Positions 1 through 6,355 of a stretch of DNA of 10,000 nt are shown piece after piece. The position numbers and the translations under genes were made by a program. Each line of letters starts with the position of its first letter. The first letter of the stretch is position 1. The notes beneath the pieces are model-generated. The model saw only the letters and a program-made list of their open reading frames with translations. It was not told the DNA's origin and searched no databases. Source of the stretch: Penaeus vannamei (Eukaryota > Arthropoda > Malacostraca > Decapoda > Penaeidae); assembly GCF_042767895.1 (NCBI RefSeq), contig NC_091578.1, positions 13,649,007 through 13,659,006 of the forward strand, given 5' to 3'.

Positions 1-230
1 ATGCGCTAATTTATCTCAAGAACTAGTCTTTACCTCGAGTGTATTCCTGCAATCGTCTTTCAATTTTGCCAACATCTCTGCACGGGTCGTCTATCATCCT
101 ACCCTGTTATTGATCCAGGAAAATAATTGCGCATTATTGATTGTAAACAGCATGTGGAAACAGTAACGCGGTGTGTGACTCATGTGTTTGATAGTAGGAA
201 GATTAGATATTGACACGCATTTATTTTTAT

Positions 231-258
231 GGAGGAGGAGGAGATGAAGAAGAAGAAA
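231..258 (+). repeat. Short imperfect (GGA)n/(GAA)n trinucleotide run
   Basis: Four to five GGA/GAG triplets are followed by GATGAAGAAGAAGAAA. This is a short imperfect trinucleotide microsatellite, purine-only on the plus strand apart from one T. It has no functional sign of its own. Confidence 0.8.
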
Positions 259-861
259 TAACCGTAATAGTCGGGAAACTGGATATAGACGCATTTCGAA
301 TCCGCCCTGGAAAAGAAAACGGTGTCTAATTCATATTAGAAATGTTAACTTGGTCAATGAAAACGCAAAATAACTTTACCCATATGCGAGAGAGTATTTT
401 TAATCGGGTTAGTATTTCTTCCCTTCCGCTTTTTTCTAATTTTTTTAGCAATTTGGCACGGCATCAGTCATTTTGTTTTCTTTGAAGAAATATGCATAAT
501 TTACATACAATAGAAGCACGTGAGCCGTTTCATTCCTTCAAGTTTTTTTCTTCTCGCGTCTTTGCATTCAAGAAAGCTTCCTGCGACGTTTAGCGGCAAA
601 CTTTCTAAATAAACGGTCTCGGTAGATATTTTTTATTTTCCTTTTAGGCTTAAAGGTTCCCCGCAGCACGATATTGCTGATACCAGGGTGTCTCGTAGGT
701 TATCACTAGTGGGGGTGTTATTGCTGGCATTTTCCAGAGAGAAAGCTACCGAGGCATATTCTTTATGCTTCCAAAAAGAAAAGAGACAGAAAAAAATAAA
801 GAACGGCCGATATATACGCACGTGGATGATTAACTCCAATCGCGAAGGAGTACAAAGGAGC

Positions 862-869
862 TATAAATA
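862..869 (+). promoter_or_regulatory. TATA-box-like motif TATAAATA
   Basis: TATAAATA sits in a GC-flanked context (GAGC before it, ACGCAGCGGGCG after it), which resembles a metazoan core-promoter TATA box. A start site would be expected about 30 bp downstream, near 892. The sequence there (GATAAAACACC) has no arthropod initiator such as TCAGT, and no credible open frame or exon follows. An 8-bp match in AT-rich DNA can be chance, so this is a weak call. Confidence 0.2.
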
Positions 870-917
870 ACGCAGCGGGCGTAAGAGGATGATAAAACAC
901 CTTCGTCCACCTGACAC

Positions 918-928
918 CAGCGCCATCT
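918..928 (-). promoter_or_regulatory. CTCF-like core motif AGATGGCGCTG
   Basis: On the minus strand the sequence reads AGATGGCGCTG, which fits the core of the CTCF motif conserved between insects and vertebrates (AGRKGGCGC). The flanking bases upstream of the core (TTAAC) match the extended consensus only partly. It lies about 50 bp downstream of the TATA-like box. It may be an insulator or architectural-protein site, or part of an old dispersed repeat that carries the same word. Confidence 0.3.
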
Positions 929-1273
929 GTTAACTGGAAATCGCATCAGCAGTCGATGCCAGATTCAGCATTGTGGTGAAACGGGGGAGGGAAGTATCCA
1001 TCACTCGGACACTTTCGCACGTGAATTATGAACGGAGGAATTGTAATTGTATTAGAAGGGTCTACGTGTGATATTGACTTTCTGTTTCTCTCCTTTTCTT
1101 TCTTCACATCTTCGCCTGTAGCACCCACCCCCTTTTCCCCAACCCTGACCGCCTAAGGTGATGTACTGAGCTTCCTCCGGCAGCAGACTGTGATAGGGCT
1201 TGTTTTGACAAATCAGGCATACATTTTTCTCCGCTTTCAAAACTGGACTTGCGAACTGTTAAAAGTGCTAAAT

Positions 1274-1276
<3 letters not shown>

Positions 1277-1347
<71 letters not shown>

Positions 1348-1356
1348 TCTCTCTCT
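1277..1356 (+). repeat. (CT)n microsatellite
   Basis: A perfect (CT)33 runs from 1277 to 1342. After an interrupting CC come about six more CT units and a short T run. It directly abuts the (TA)n tract, making a compound microsatellite. The SLSLSL and ERERER open frames across it are translations of the repeat and not genes. A long homopyrimidine mirror repeat of this kind can form an intramolecular triplex (H-DNA). Length is probably polymorphic. Confidence 0.98.
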
Positions 1357-1358
1357 TT

Positions 1359-1361
<3 letters not shown>

Positions 1362-1422
<61 letters not shown>
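1362..1422. repeat. (TA)30 microsatellite
   Basis: Sixty-one bases of uninterrupted TA alternation follow the (CT)n tract after T5C. The sequence is self-complementary and can extrude as a cruciform or hairpin, which makes it prone to slippage and assembly error. The YIYIYI translation is an artefact. Confidence 0.98.
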
Positions 1423-1425
<3 letters not shown>

Positions 1426-1910
1426 TGTGTATATTTTTGAGTATGTGAGAGCGACCATGTTGGTGCCTGTGGCTATATATAACATACACATAAACTAGAA
1501 TTCTGGCATATCACAGAAGGGTGATAAACACTCACGCCCACTTGTGCTTGTCTGTGCAATGGCATGCAACGGGGAGCCTTTACAACAATCCTGAGACACC
1601 CTCTGTTCTGCATGCAGCGTGCACCAGACAGCTCCCTCCCTCTTCGCTTGTCTTCCCCGTCATGCAGAAAGCAACCCACCCACAGCGCTACCCACAACAA
1701 ACATGGCAGGGTATCAAAAGTGCCCTCGGTGTTAACTACTTGCTTGGTGGTGTGTCTTGTTATTTTCTTTTGCTTTTTTCTTTTTTTTCCTTCTTTTTCA
1801 TTTCTTTTAACACCGTCAACCACCTACACTTATCGATAATGATGCATTGTTACCGAAACAGTGAGGTGTATGCTAGGCTCCATTACCATAAGTGGGGCAG
1901 CCTGGGTGTT
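1423..1910. other. Unique stretch with T-rich tract, no gene seen
   Basis: This is non-repetitive sequence with a strong T/C-rich tract at about 1762-1808, followed by TTAAC (branch-point-like). The first downstream AG is roughly 50 bases away, too far for a convincing splice acceptor. Overlapping open frames of up to 141 codons exist in both plus-strand registers and on the minus strand. They run through the T-rich tract and share no recognisable motif. I see no RNA gene. Confidence 0.5.
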
Positions 1911-1911
1911 T

Positions 1912-1933
1912 GGGGGTTGGGGGTGGGAGGGGG
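1912..1933 (+). other. G-quadruplex motif
   Basis: Four G runs of 5, 5, 3 and 5 are separated by TT, T and A. This satisfies the classical G4 rule (four runs of at least three G, loops of 1 to 7 bases). The very short loops favour a stable parallel quadruplex on the plus strand. Confidence 0.7.
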
Positions 1934-2156
1934 TGATCGGGCTTGAAGGGAGGGGCATGGGGGGAGGAGATGAGGAGTCGAGGGGGTGGAGGCAGAGGAT
2001 AGGGTGAGAGGAGCGGGGGAAGATGATGGTTAAGAGGGGTGGAGGGGGAGAACAGGGTGATGGAGTAGAGAAAAGTGGGAGGAGGAGTGAACGAGGAAGA
2101 GGATGAGGAGGGAACGTGCAAGAGTAGGATAGAAATAGGGGTTATTAGGAGGGAAC

Positions 2157-2212
2157 GAGTAAGAGGAGGTGGAGATGGCAGAGTGAGTAAGAGGAGGTGG
2201 AGATGGCAGAGC
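2157..2212 (+). repeat. 28-bp tandem duplication, two copies
   Basis: A 28-bp unit starting GAGTAAGAGGAGGTGG is present twice, at 2157-2184 and 2185-2212. The copies differ only at the last base (T versus C). Such low divergence points to a recent slippage or unequal-exchange event inside the purine block. Confidence 0.9.
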
Positions 2213-2462
2213 GAGTGAGCGTCAGCATAATACAGTTCTCCCTGGGTCTGGACCGCCCTAATGGAAAAATAACAGTGGCGGCCAAGTGACACATAAGGGC
2301 CAATAAACAATGATTCTCCGAGGTCCCTGACTCGCTCGTGACGGAGGCAAAGCAGGGCCCTCGCCTCTGCCTTTGTGATTTCGCACTCGCGGTTTTGCGA
2401 CTTTTAGGGTTTGCAGAGTTTAGGGCTGAATGGGCGCAACGTTGGGGTGTCGCGTGTTTATT

Positions 2463-2463
<1 letters not shown>

Positions 2464-2538
<75 letters not shown>

Positions 2539-2545
2539 CGCGCAT
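2464..2545. repeat. (GT)35 microsatellite running into CG alternation
   Basis: A perfect GT tract of 71 bases (2464-2534) passes without a break into CGTGCGCGCAT. Strict purine-pyrimidine alternation therefore lasts 82 bases. GT/CG alternation is the classical Z-DNA-forming composition. The VCVCVC translation is an artefact of the repeat. Confidence 0.97.
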
Positions 2546-3069
2546 TTTGTTTGCATTTTCACAATGAATTTCAGTTGATAGATATTAATTTTCACATTAG
2601 CTTCCAGCTCGTTTTGCTACATTATCTGAGATCAAATCTGATAGTGACATATGCTTTCCGTTCACTCTGTCACTACGAAAAAGTGCAGCATGAATATATA
2701 TCTTCGCGTAAATCATTATTGTGCGAATAACAGCTTTTCACCGGAGGAGAAATGGATTAATTCTGGCCATTTTCTCGTATCAGCCGAGGATCTGCGAGAG
2801 GGGAAAGGGAAAGGAGGGAGTTGTGGCCCCAGGGGGTTGTGTGAAGGGGAAGGGGGAGGGGGAGGGGGTGAGGCATCAGCTGTTGCGGGAAGCTTCGGGA
2901 AGGATTTAATGCTCGAGACTGGCGGCAGCGGTGTGCTTGCTGCGCCTTTGCTCAGGAATGGATGCGACCTGAATGCGGCCATTTCGGAACCCGGAAGAGG
3001 ACTGTGTTTTGTTTTTCTCTCTTCCGCGACACAAGGAACTGGACGTGAAGCCTTTCATTTGTTTTATTA
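2546..3069. other. Unique to purine-rich stretch, no gene seen
   Basis: 2546-2790 is AT-leaning unique sequence. 2795-2870 becomes G/A-rich and includes a G4 motif. 2871-3069 is mixed unique sequence. Open frames of 80 to 142 codons run across it on both strands and in several registers. Part of each is simple Gly/Glu or Pro/Ser runs. None shows a signal peptide, a conserved motif or a family signature. Confidence 0.5.
2846..2868 (+). other. G-quadruplex motif, runs of 4 to 5 G
   Basis: Four G runs (4, 5, 5 and 5) are separated by AA, A and A. Long runs with one- to two-base loops make this one of the strongest G4 predictions in the window, on the plus strand. Confidence 0.75.
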
Positions 3070-3620
3070 TTTTTGCTAATGCTATCTGAGAACGACGCCC
3101 CAACACCATGCGACAGTGGCTCCTGCGGGTGCAGGTGTGCGGAGCCGACATTAGAGGGCGTCAACAAGATTTGGTGCGGCTGCGGTTGTCAACGTGACCG
3201 CAAGTGTCTTGGCGGGCGCGGCAAATGGGAGACGCTTGCGGCGCAAGGCGGGATTGCGGCGTGCGGTGATCACCGTAACCGTTCCTCCAAGGTGATGGCG
3301 AAGGCTCTTGTCTCGCGGGATTCGGACGGCGCTCATGCCCCTGGAATGCCCTTAGCTATTGAGCTTTAGAGGAAGAGAGAAAAGAGTACAAATAATATGA
3401 TAAAGATAAATAATGCCATAGACAATACTAGAAGTACTCTCCCCACGTCGATCATGCTTCTTTTCACGGTCTCTCCTCGCGTGAGATTCTCGTCCAGCGG
3501 TGTCACGGGCGGCGGACCAGAGGACGCTGTGCTCGCCGGCCGTGCATCGCCAGCGGAAGTCGACGCTCGTGTTTCGGCGTGCGGGATAAGATAAGGGGAA
3601 AGTTGCGTGTTTCGACGCAA
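3070..3620. other. GC- and CpG-rich unique island
   Basis: This is the largest non-repetitive block with raised GC and many CG dinucleotides, between AT-leaning or simple-repeat neighbours. A 98-codon frame from 3073 to 3369 on the plus strand is Cys-rich in its first third (pattern C-x4-CGC-x-C, later CGCGC), but it resembles no family I know. A minus-strand frame (3151-3336) is open over the same bases, as expected in GC-rich DNA. It could be part of a promoter region, an unrecognised exon or simply unique sequence. Confidence 0.35.
3585..3595 (+). promoter_or_regulatory. Overlapping paired GATA-factor sites
   Basis: GATAAGATAAG contains two GATAAG sites sharing one G, both fitting the invertebrate GATA consensus WGATAR closely (the first lacks the preceding A/T). 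They lie at the edge of the GC-rich unique island, outside the simple-repeat tracts. GATA factors often use paired sites. Whether these are used is unknown. Confidence 0.3.
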
Positions 3621-3640
3621 ACTCTCATCCGTCAGTGAAC

Positions 3641-3980
3641 ACCCTTCCTGTTCCCCTCCCCTCCTCCCTTCTTTTTTTTTTACCCCTCCCCTGTTCTTGC
3701 CTTCACTACTCTCTTTTTTCTCTTTCTGTATCTGTGGCCTTCCTCCCTCCCTTTCTTCTTTTTTCTCCCCCTCCCCATCCTTCACTACTTTAACTTCTCA
3801 TTCTGTTCTTCATTCTTCTCACCCCTCCCCTTTTTTCTTCCCCTCTTCCTCCCTTCCCCCTTCCTTCTCACTATCTCTTCCTCGTCCTCCTTCCCCTTCC
3901 TCTTCCTTCTCCACCTGTACCCTTCCCTCTTCCTCCCCTCCCCTGTTTCGTTCTCTCCGCCTTCGCCTATTCCTCCTTTC
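3641..3980 (+). repeat. Pyrimidine-rich (C/T) low-complexity block
   Basis: About 340 bases are almost entirely C and T on the plus strand, with T9 near 3672-3680 and many CCCTCC and TTCTTC words. The 149-codon plus-strand frame through it is Ser/Pro/Leu/Phe-rich because of the composition. The minus strand gives Arg/Glu/Lys/Gly-rich frames for the same reason. Neither is a credible gene. Confidence 0.9.
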
Positions 3981-4100
3981 GGAACCGCCTCGTATACACA
4001 CGGGACCGACACGCGAAGCTCCCACCGCACATAGTCTCCCGAGTTTATTTTATTAAGCTCCGCCCGTCTTGGGAAGCCGAAGCCTCTTTGCTATCAAGTA

Positions 4101-4280
4101 TCGGGTGGAGAGGGGAAGGGGGAGAGTGAGAGGGAGAGAGAGACAGGTCGTTGGGATAAAGAGGGAGGGAGAGGGGGAGAAAAAGATAGAGAGAGAGAGT
4201 CAAAGGAAACCGACGAATATACAAGAAGAAACATAAGGCATCAAGAAAGAAAGAAAAGAATTTAAAAAACGAAAACACAA
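4101..4280 (+). repeat. Purine-rich (GA)n-like block
   Basis: G/A-rich sequence with imperfect GAGAGA and GGGAGA units grades into AAGAAAGAAAAG toward the right. It has opposite strand polarity to the preceding pyrimidine block, from which it is separated by about 120 bases of unique sequence. Confidence 0.85.
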
Positions 4281-4461
4281 CTAATGACGTGGGGAACAGC
4301 CAAGTACTATCTGCAACCTCCTCGGCCGTTGCAAGTTGCTGAAATAGGCGAGCATGCCGTGCGCGGTATCCGAAACTTGATAGTAATGTAGGAGCCGCGG
4401 AATCGTCCATTAGCCGTGAGTTTCGTGCGAGAAGCAGGTGGTTCTCGGAAGAAATGGAGGG

Positions 4462-4655
4462 GGAAGAAGGAGTTAAGAAGGGGAAGGAGGAGGAGGAGGA
4501 AGGAGTTAAGAAGGGAATGAGGCGAAGGAGGAGGAGGAGGAAAGAGTTAAGAAGGGAATGAGGCAAAGGAGGAAGGAGTTAAGAAGGGAATGAGGCGAAG
4601 GAGGAGGAAGGAGTTAAGAAGGGAAGGGGCGAAGGAGCCGGAAGGAGTTAATAAG
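4462..4655 (+). repeat. Degenerate minisatellite, six copies of about 35 bp
   Basis: The word GAGTTAA (mostly GAGTTAAGAAGGGAA) recurs at 4470, 4503, 4544, 4576, 4611 and 4645, giving spacings of 33, 41, 32, 35 and 34 bases. Copies also share GAGGCGAAGGAGGAGG and differ mainly in the number of GGA triplets, which explains the variable period. The sixth copy decays into AATAAGTTAATATG. The Leu/Ser/Pro-rich minus-strand frame across it (4045-4566) is repeat translation. Confidence 0.93.
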
Positions 4656-4659
4656 TTAA

Positions 4660-4790
4660 TATGTTGATAATGAGGTTCACATGATAAAAATAGGGATAAT
4701 GATGGTAATGATAATATAGATAGTATTAGTTACAATGCCAAGGATAATATTATTAAAGACAATGATAATAATGATAATGATGATTAGGAA
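4660..4790 (+). repeat. GATAAT/GAT-rich AT simple-sequence region
   Basis: An imperfect array of GATAAT, AATGAT and ATT words follows the minisatellite directly. It contains at least six GATAA strings, so any scan will show a GATA-factor cluster here. The simple-sequence origin is the simpler explanation. A similar GATGAT/GATAAT region lies at about 7568-7690. Confidence 0.75.
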
Positions 4791-4950
4791 GGAGGAGTGA
4801 TATCTTATTTACAGGAACCTTGTGTTAACTTGATCTCCTGCTTATCTGAGTGAATTATATCGCCATATGATTACATGAGAGAGAGAGAAGGAGAAGGGGG
4901 AGGGGGTCATACTAAGCTGCCCATGCAAGAATGAGTGACGGCAGTGTTTG

Positions 4951-5216
4951 TTTTCATCTCCTCCACTCTTCTCCCCTTCATTCACGCCCTGGCCTCTTCT
5001 AATCGTTATTCATCAACACCATTTATTACCATCATCATTCTCGCCCTTACTCGCCTATTCCCCTACCCCCCTTCCTTCCCCTTTTTATTTACCTTCCTTG
5101 TCTTTCCTTCTTCCACCTCCTCCTCCTCTTTCCTCTTTCCTCTTCCTGTTCAAATCCTTCTCATGTTCCCTCTCCCCCCCCCCCCATCTCTTCTTTCGCC
5201 CCCGACCTCCATTTTT
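4951..5216 (+). repeat. Pyrimidine-rich low-complexity block with C12
   Basis: C/T-rich sequence contains TCC/TTC triplet runs near 5110-5150 and a run of twelve C at 5174-5185. Two overlapping plus-strand frames (107 and 108 codons) are open only because the composition lacks stops. The block directly precedes the splice-signal cluster at 5231-5473 and would serve as a polypyrimidine tract if the segment is spliced. Confidence 0.88.
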
Positions 5217-5274
5217 CGAAGCATTTTACAGCATTCTTCACCAACTGCATCAACATGAATATCGAATCATTTAG

Positions 5275-5340
5275 AACTGGCAAATTCGACGACGATTAAA
5301 ACGAGATGACTTGTTTAACGACGAGACGAATGGGCAGTGT
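5275..5340 (+). CDS. Candidate internal exon, unrecognised (speculative)
   Basis: The segment is bounded on the left by TTTAG (ending at 5274) and on the right by a perfect GTAAGT donor at 5341. Only one of its three frames is open throughout, as 22 codons beginning NWQIRRRLKRDD and ending NDETNGQC. That frame ends in phase 0 and joins in register to an open frame after the acceptor at 5424. The left acceptor is weak because its pyrimidine tract is interrupted. An alternative acceptor at 5231 is better, but all frames from it contain stops, which would mean a non-coding exon. No homology is recognised and the length is short enough for chance. Confidence 0.18.
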
Positions 5341-5424
5341 GTAAGTGGAGGTAAAAGGAATTTGAATGTTGATTGCAGTGGAGGCAAGGATACTTTTCAA
5401 TTAACGAACGTCTTTATTTTTCAG
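5341..5424 (+). other. Candidate 84-bp intron with strong signals
   Basis: It starts with GTAAGT, the ideal 5' splice site, and ends with TCTTTATTTTTCAG, a good 3' splice site. Between them lies CAATTAAC, a plausible branch point about 20 bases before the AG. The length suits a short arthropod intron. An internal GATTGCAG near 5378 is a possible competing acceptor. This is the best-formed intron visible in the window by signal quality, but no transcript evidence is available here. Confidence 0.3.
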
Positions 5425-5481
5425 GTATGTGAGGCTGGCGTTGACCAGGCAGGGTGTTCTGGCGGTGTTGAGGTAGAGTGA
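5425..5481 (+). CDS. Candidate exon or terminal exon after CAG (speculative)
   Basis: After the acceptor at 5424 the phase-0 frame reads VCEAGVDQAGCSGGVEVE and then a TGA stop at 5479-5481. Alternatively GAG|GTAGAG at 5473 could act as a donor, leaving a 48-nt exon. A second open register gives YVRLALTRQGVLAVL, with mostly G/C-ending codons. The first six bases, GTATGT, are themselves a donor sequence, so the site may instead be a zero-length recursive splice point. I recognise no protein family. Confidence 0.18.
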   Translation, partial: VCEAGVDQAGCSGGVEVE

Positions 5482-5483
5482 AT

Positions 5484-5776
5484 GTTCTTTTTTACTTTTT
5501 CTTTCTTTCTTTTTCGTCTCCCTATTTTATTTTTACTCCCCTCGCTCTACGCATCTCATTTGCTTCCCTCGTCTTACCTACCTGTTTCTTTGTTTTCTCT
5601 TATTTCCTTTGTGTTTATGTTTCGTTCTGTTTTCCTTCTTCTCTATTCTCCTTTTCTCATCTCTTCTCATTTCTCTTCATCTCTCCTCATTACTCCTCTC
5701 CCTCTATCTCCTCTTCCTTTTCTTTCTATTCCTCTTTTTACCCTCCCTCCCTCCCTCCCTCCCTCCCTCCGCCCCC
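5484..5776 (+). repeat. Pyrimidine-rich low-complexity block
   Basis: Nearly 300 bases of C/T-rich sequence include recurring CTCAT and CTTCTC words (5640-5700) and end in a perfect CCCT array. Plus-strand frames of 71 to 153 codons cross it in all three registers, which shows that the openness comes from composition. Confidence 0.9.
5741..5770 (+). repeat. (CCCT)7 microsatellite, minus-strand G4 motif
   Basis: Seven and a half perfect CCCT units. The minus strand reads (GGGA)n, which meets the G-quadruplex rule with one-base loops, and the C-rich strand fits an i-motif. It is the most regular quadruplex-forming repeat in the window. Confidence 0.95.
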
Positions 5777-5780
5777 CGAG

Positions 5781-5980
5781 GTAATCAATGGGCCAAGCAC
5801 AAGACGGAGCTGCTTGTGCAATGATACCGGCCTCTTGTCAATTGCATGCGTGGGACAGCTTGTTGATCGCTTTGTCAAACTCGCTCATTTGTACCTCTCG
5901 GATCGAACCTGTTTAACCGGCCGACGGAGAAGTCCTTAAGAGAGTTTTATCTCCTCATCCGAACGAGACACCACCTACCC
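5781..5980. other. Short unique segment between pyrimidine blocks
   Basis: This is non-repetitive, balanced-composition sequence. The end of a plus-strand frame crosses it for about 53 codons up to the stop near 5937. It is not recognisable, and that length without a stop is not significant. The segment contains a small perfect inverted repeat (5797-5819) and a minus-strand GGTTCGATCC string at about 5884-5893 that resembles a pol III B box. Confidence 0.4.
5797..5819. repeat. Small inverted repeat, 7-bp stem
   Basis: GCACAAG (5797-5803) and CTTGTGC (5813-5819) are perfect reverse complements around a nine-base loop. It is too short for a microRNA precursor and lacks a T run for a terminator-like element. 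Confidence 0.6.
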
Positions 5981-5986
5981 TGACTA

Positions 5987-6065
5987 CCCCCCCCCCCCTC
6001 CTTCCCCCTTCCCCTGTCTCTGTCCCTGCCCCTGCCCTTGCCCCCACTCCTGTCTCTGCTCCTCC
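5987..6065 (+). repeat. C12 run and degenerate CCCTGC/CTGTCT repeat
   Basis: Twelve consecutive C (5987-5998) lead into C/T-rich sequence with a degenerate hexamer array of CTGTCC, CTGCCC and TTGCCC words at about 6014-6045. The polarity is opposite to the purine block that begins about 20 bases further on. Confidence 0.88.
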
Positions 6066-6083
6066 TACTCATTCATCCTTGCC

Positions 6084-6230
6084 GGTGAGAAGGAGGGTGT
6101 AGGGAGGGGAGAGATGGGAGGCGGGAGGGAGACCGAGAGGGAGAGGAGGGAGATCTGAGTGGGGGTGTTAGGCAGAGGTGACGGTGGGAGAGGGAGGGGC
6201 AGGGCAGGGCAGGGCGTGGAGTGTGTGTGT
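6084..6230 (+). repeat. Purine-rich block with G4 motif
   Basis: G/A-rich sequence ends in a cluster of G runs at 6192-6214 (GGG, GGGG, then three GGG separated by CA) that fits the G-quadruplex rule, followed by a short (GT)5. The 84-codon Gly/Arg-rich plus-strand frame here is compositional. Confidence 0.85.
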
Positions 6231-6355
6231 GTTAATGCGAGGCTCTTTATCAGACCTTGGTATCAACACCGCCTCAGAAGGAGAACTGACAATGGGTGTT
6301 CGGCGGCGGTAGTAGGTGGTCGAGGGGGAGGGAGCGAAACTGGGGAGCTGGAGGG

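Larger units (their letters stand above)
1..1276. other. Unique AT-leaning non-coding stretch, no gene seen
   Basis: This stretch is largely non-repetitive and AT-rich. It carries only a short GGA/GAA trinucleotide run (about 231-258) and T-rich tracts near 430 and 628. Open frames are about 60 to 70 codons or less, occur on both strands and overlap, and none resembles a protein family I know. A palindromic CACGTG E-box lies at 517-522, but a site of that length is expected by chance every few kilobases. The TATA-like and CTCF-like motifs near 862 and 918 are listed separately. I see no RNA gene. An intron or intergenic spacer is the best reading. Confidence 0.6.
1911..2222 (+). repeat. Purine-rich (G/A) low-complexity block
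   Basis: About 310 bases are nearly all G and A on the plus strand, starting with a dense G-run cluster and ending in a 28-bp tandem duplication. The Ser/Pro/Leu-rich open frame on the minus strand follows from this composition and is not a credible protein. Confidence 0.9.

Noticed and set aside
608..613. AATAAA polyadenylation-type hexamers (also at 2302 and 8938)
   Set aside because: No gene ends nearby, no downstream GU-rich element was noted, and such hexamers are expected by chance in AT-rich DNA.
1190..1498. 102-codon plus frame and 84-codon minus frame across the microsatellite
   Set aside because: The proteins are SLSLSL/YIYIYI and YIYIY/ERERER strings, that is, translations of (CT)n and (TA)n on both strands.
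1508..1525. TATCAC...GTGATA hairpin beginning like the miR-2 family 5' end (TATCACAG)
   Set aside because: Only a 6-bp stem forms, and the sequence departs from miR-2/miR-13 after the first eight bases, so there is no precursor.
3607..4056. 149-codon plus frame, Ser/Pro/Phe-rich
   Set aside because: It lies in a pyrimidine block that lacks stop codons by composition. No signal, domain or codon-bias argument supports it.
4045..4566. 173-codon minus frame
   Set aside because: It begins in the minisatellite (Leu/Ser/Pro repeats) and passes through the GA block. The unique middle part shows no recognisable motif.
4660..4790. Cluster of GATA-factor sites
   Set aside because: The GATAA words come from an imperfect GATAAT simple-sequence array, so the clustering needs no regulatory explanation.
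5880..5900. Minus-strand GGTTCGATCC, a pol III B-box or tRNA T-arm-like string
   Set aside because: The flanks do not form a T-arm stem, no A box is found at the usual distance and no cloverleaf can be drawn, so neither a tRNA nor a SINE is supported.
5478..5939. 153-codon plus frame whose last third lies in unique sequence
   Set aside because: The first two thirds are pyrimidine-block translation. The remaining stretch of about 53 codons is not significant as an open run and matches no family I know.
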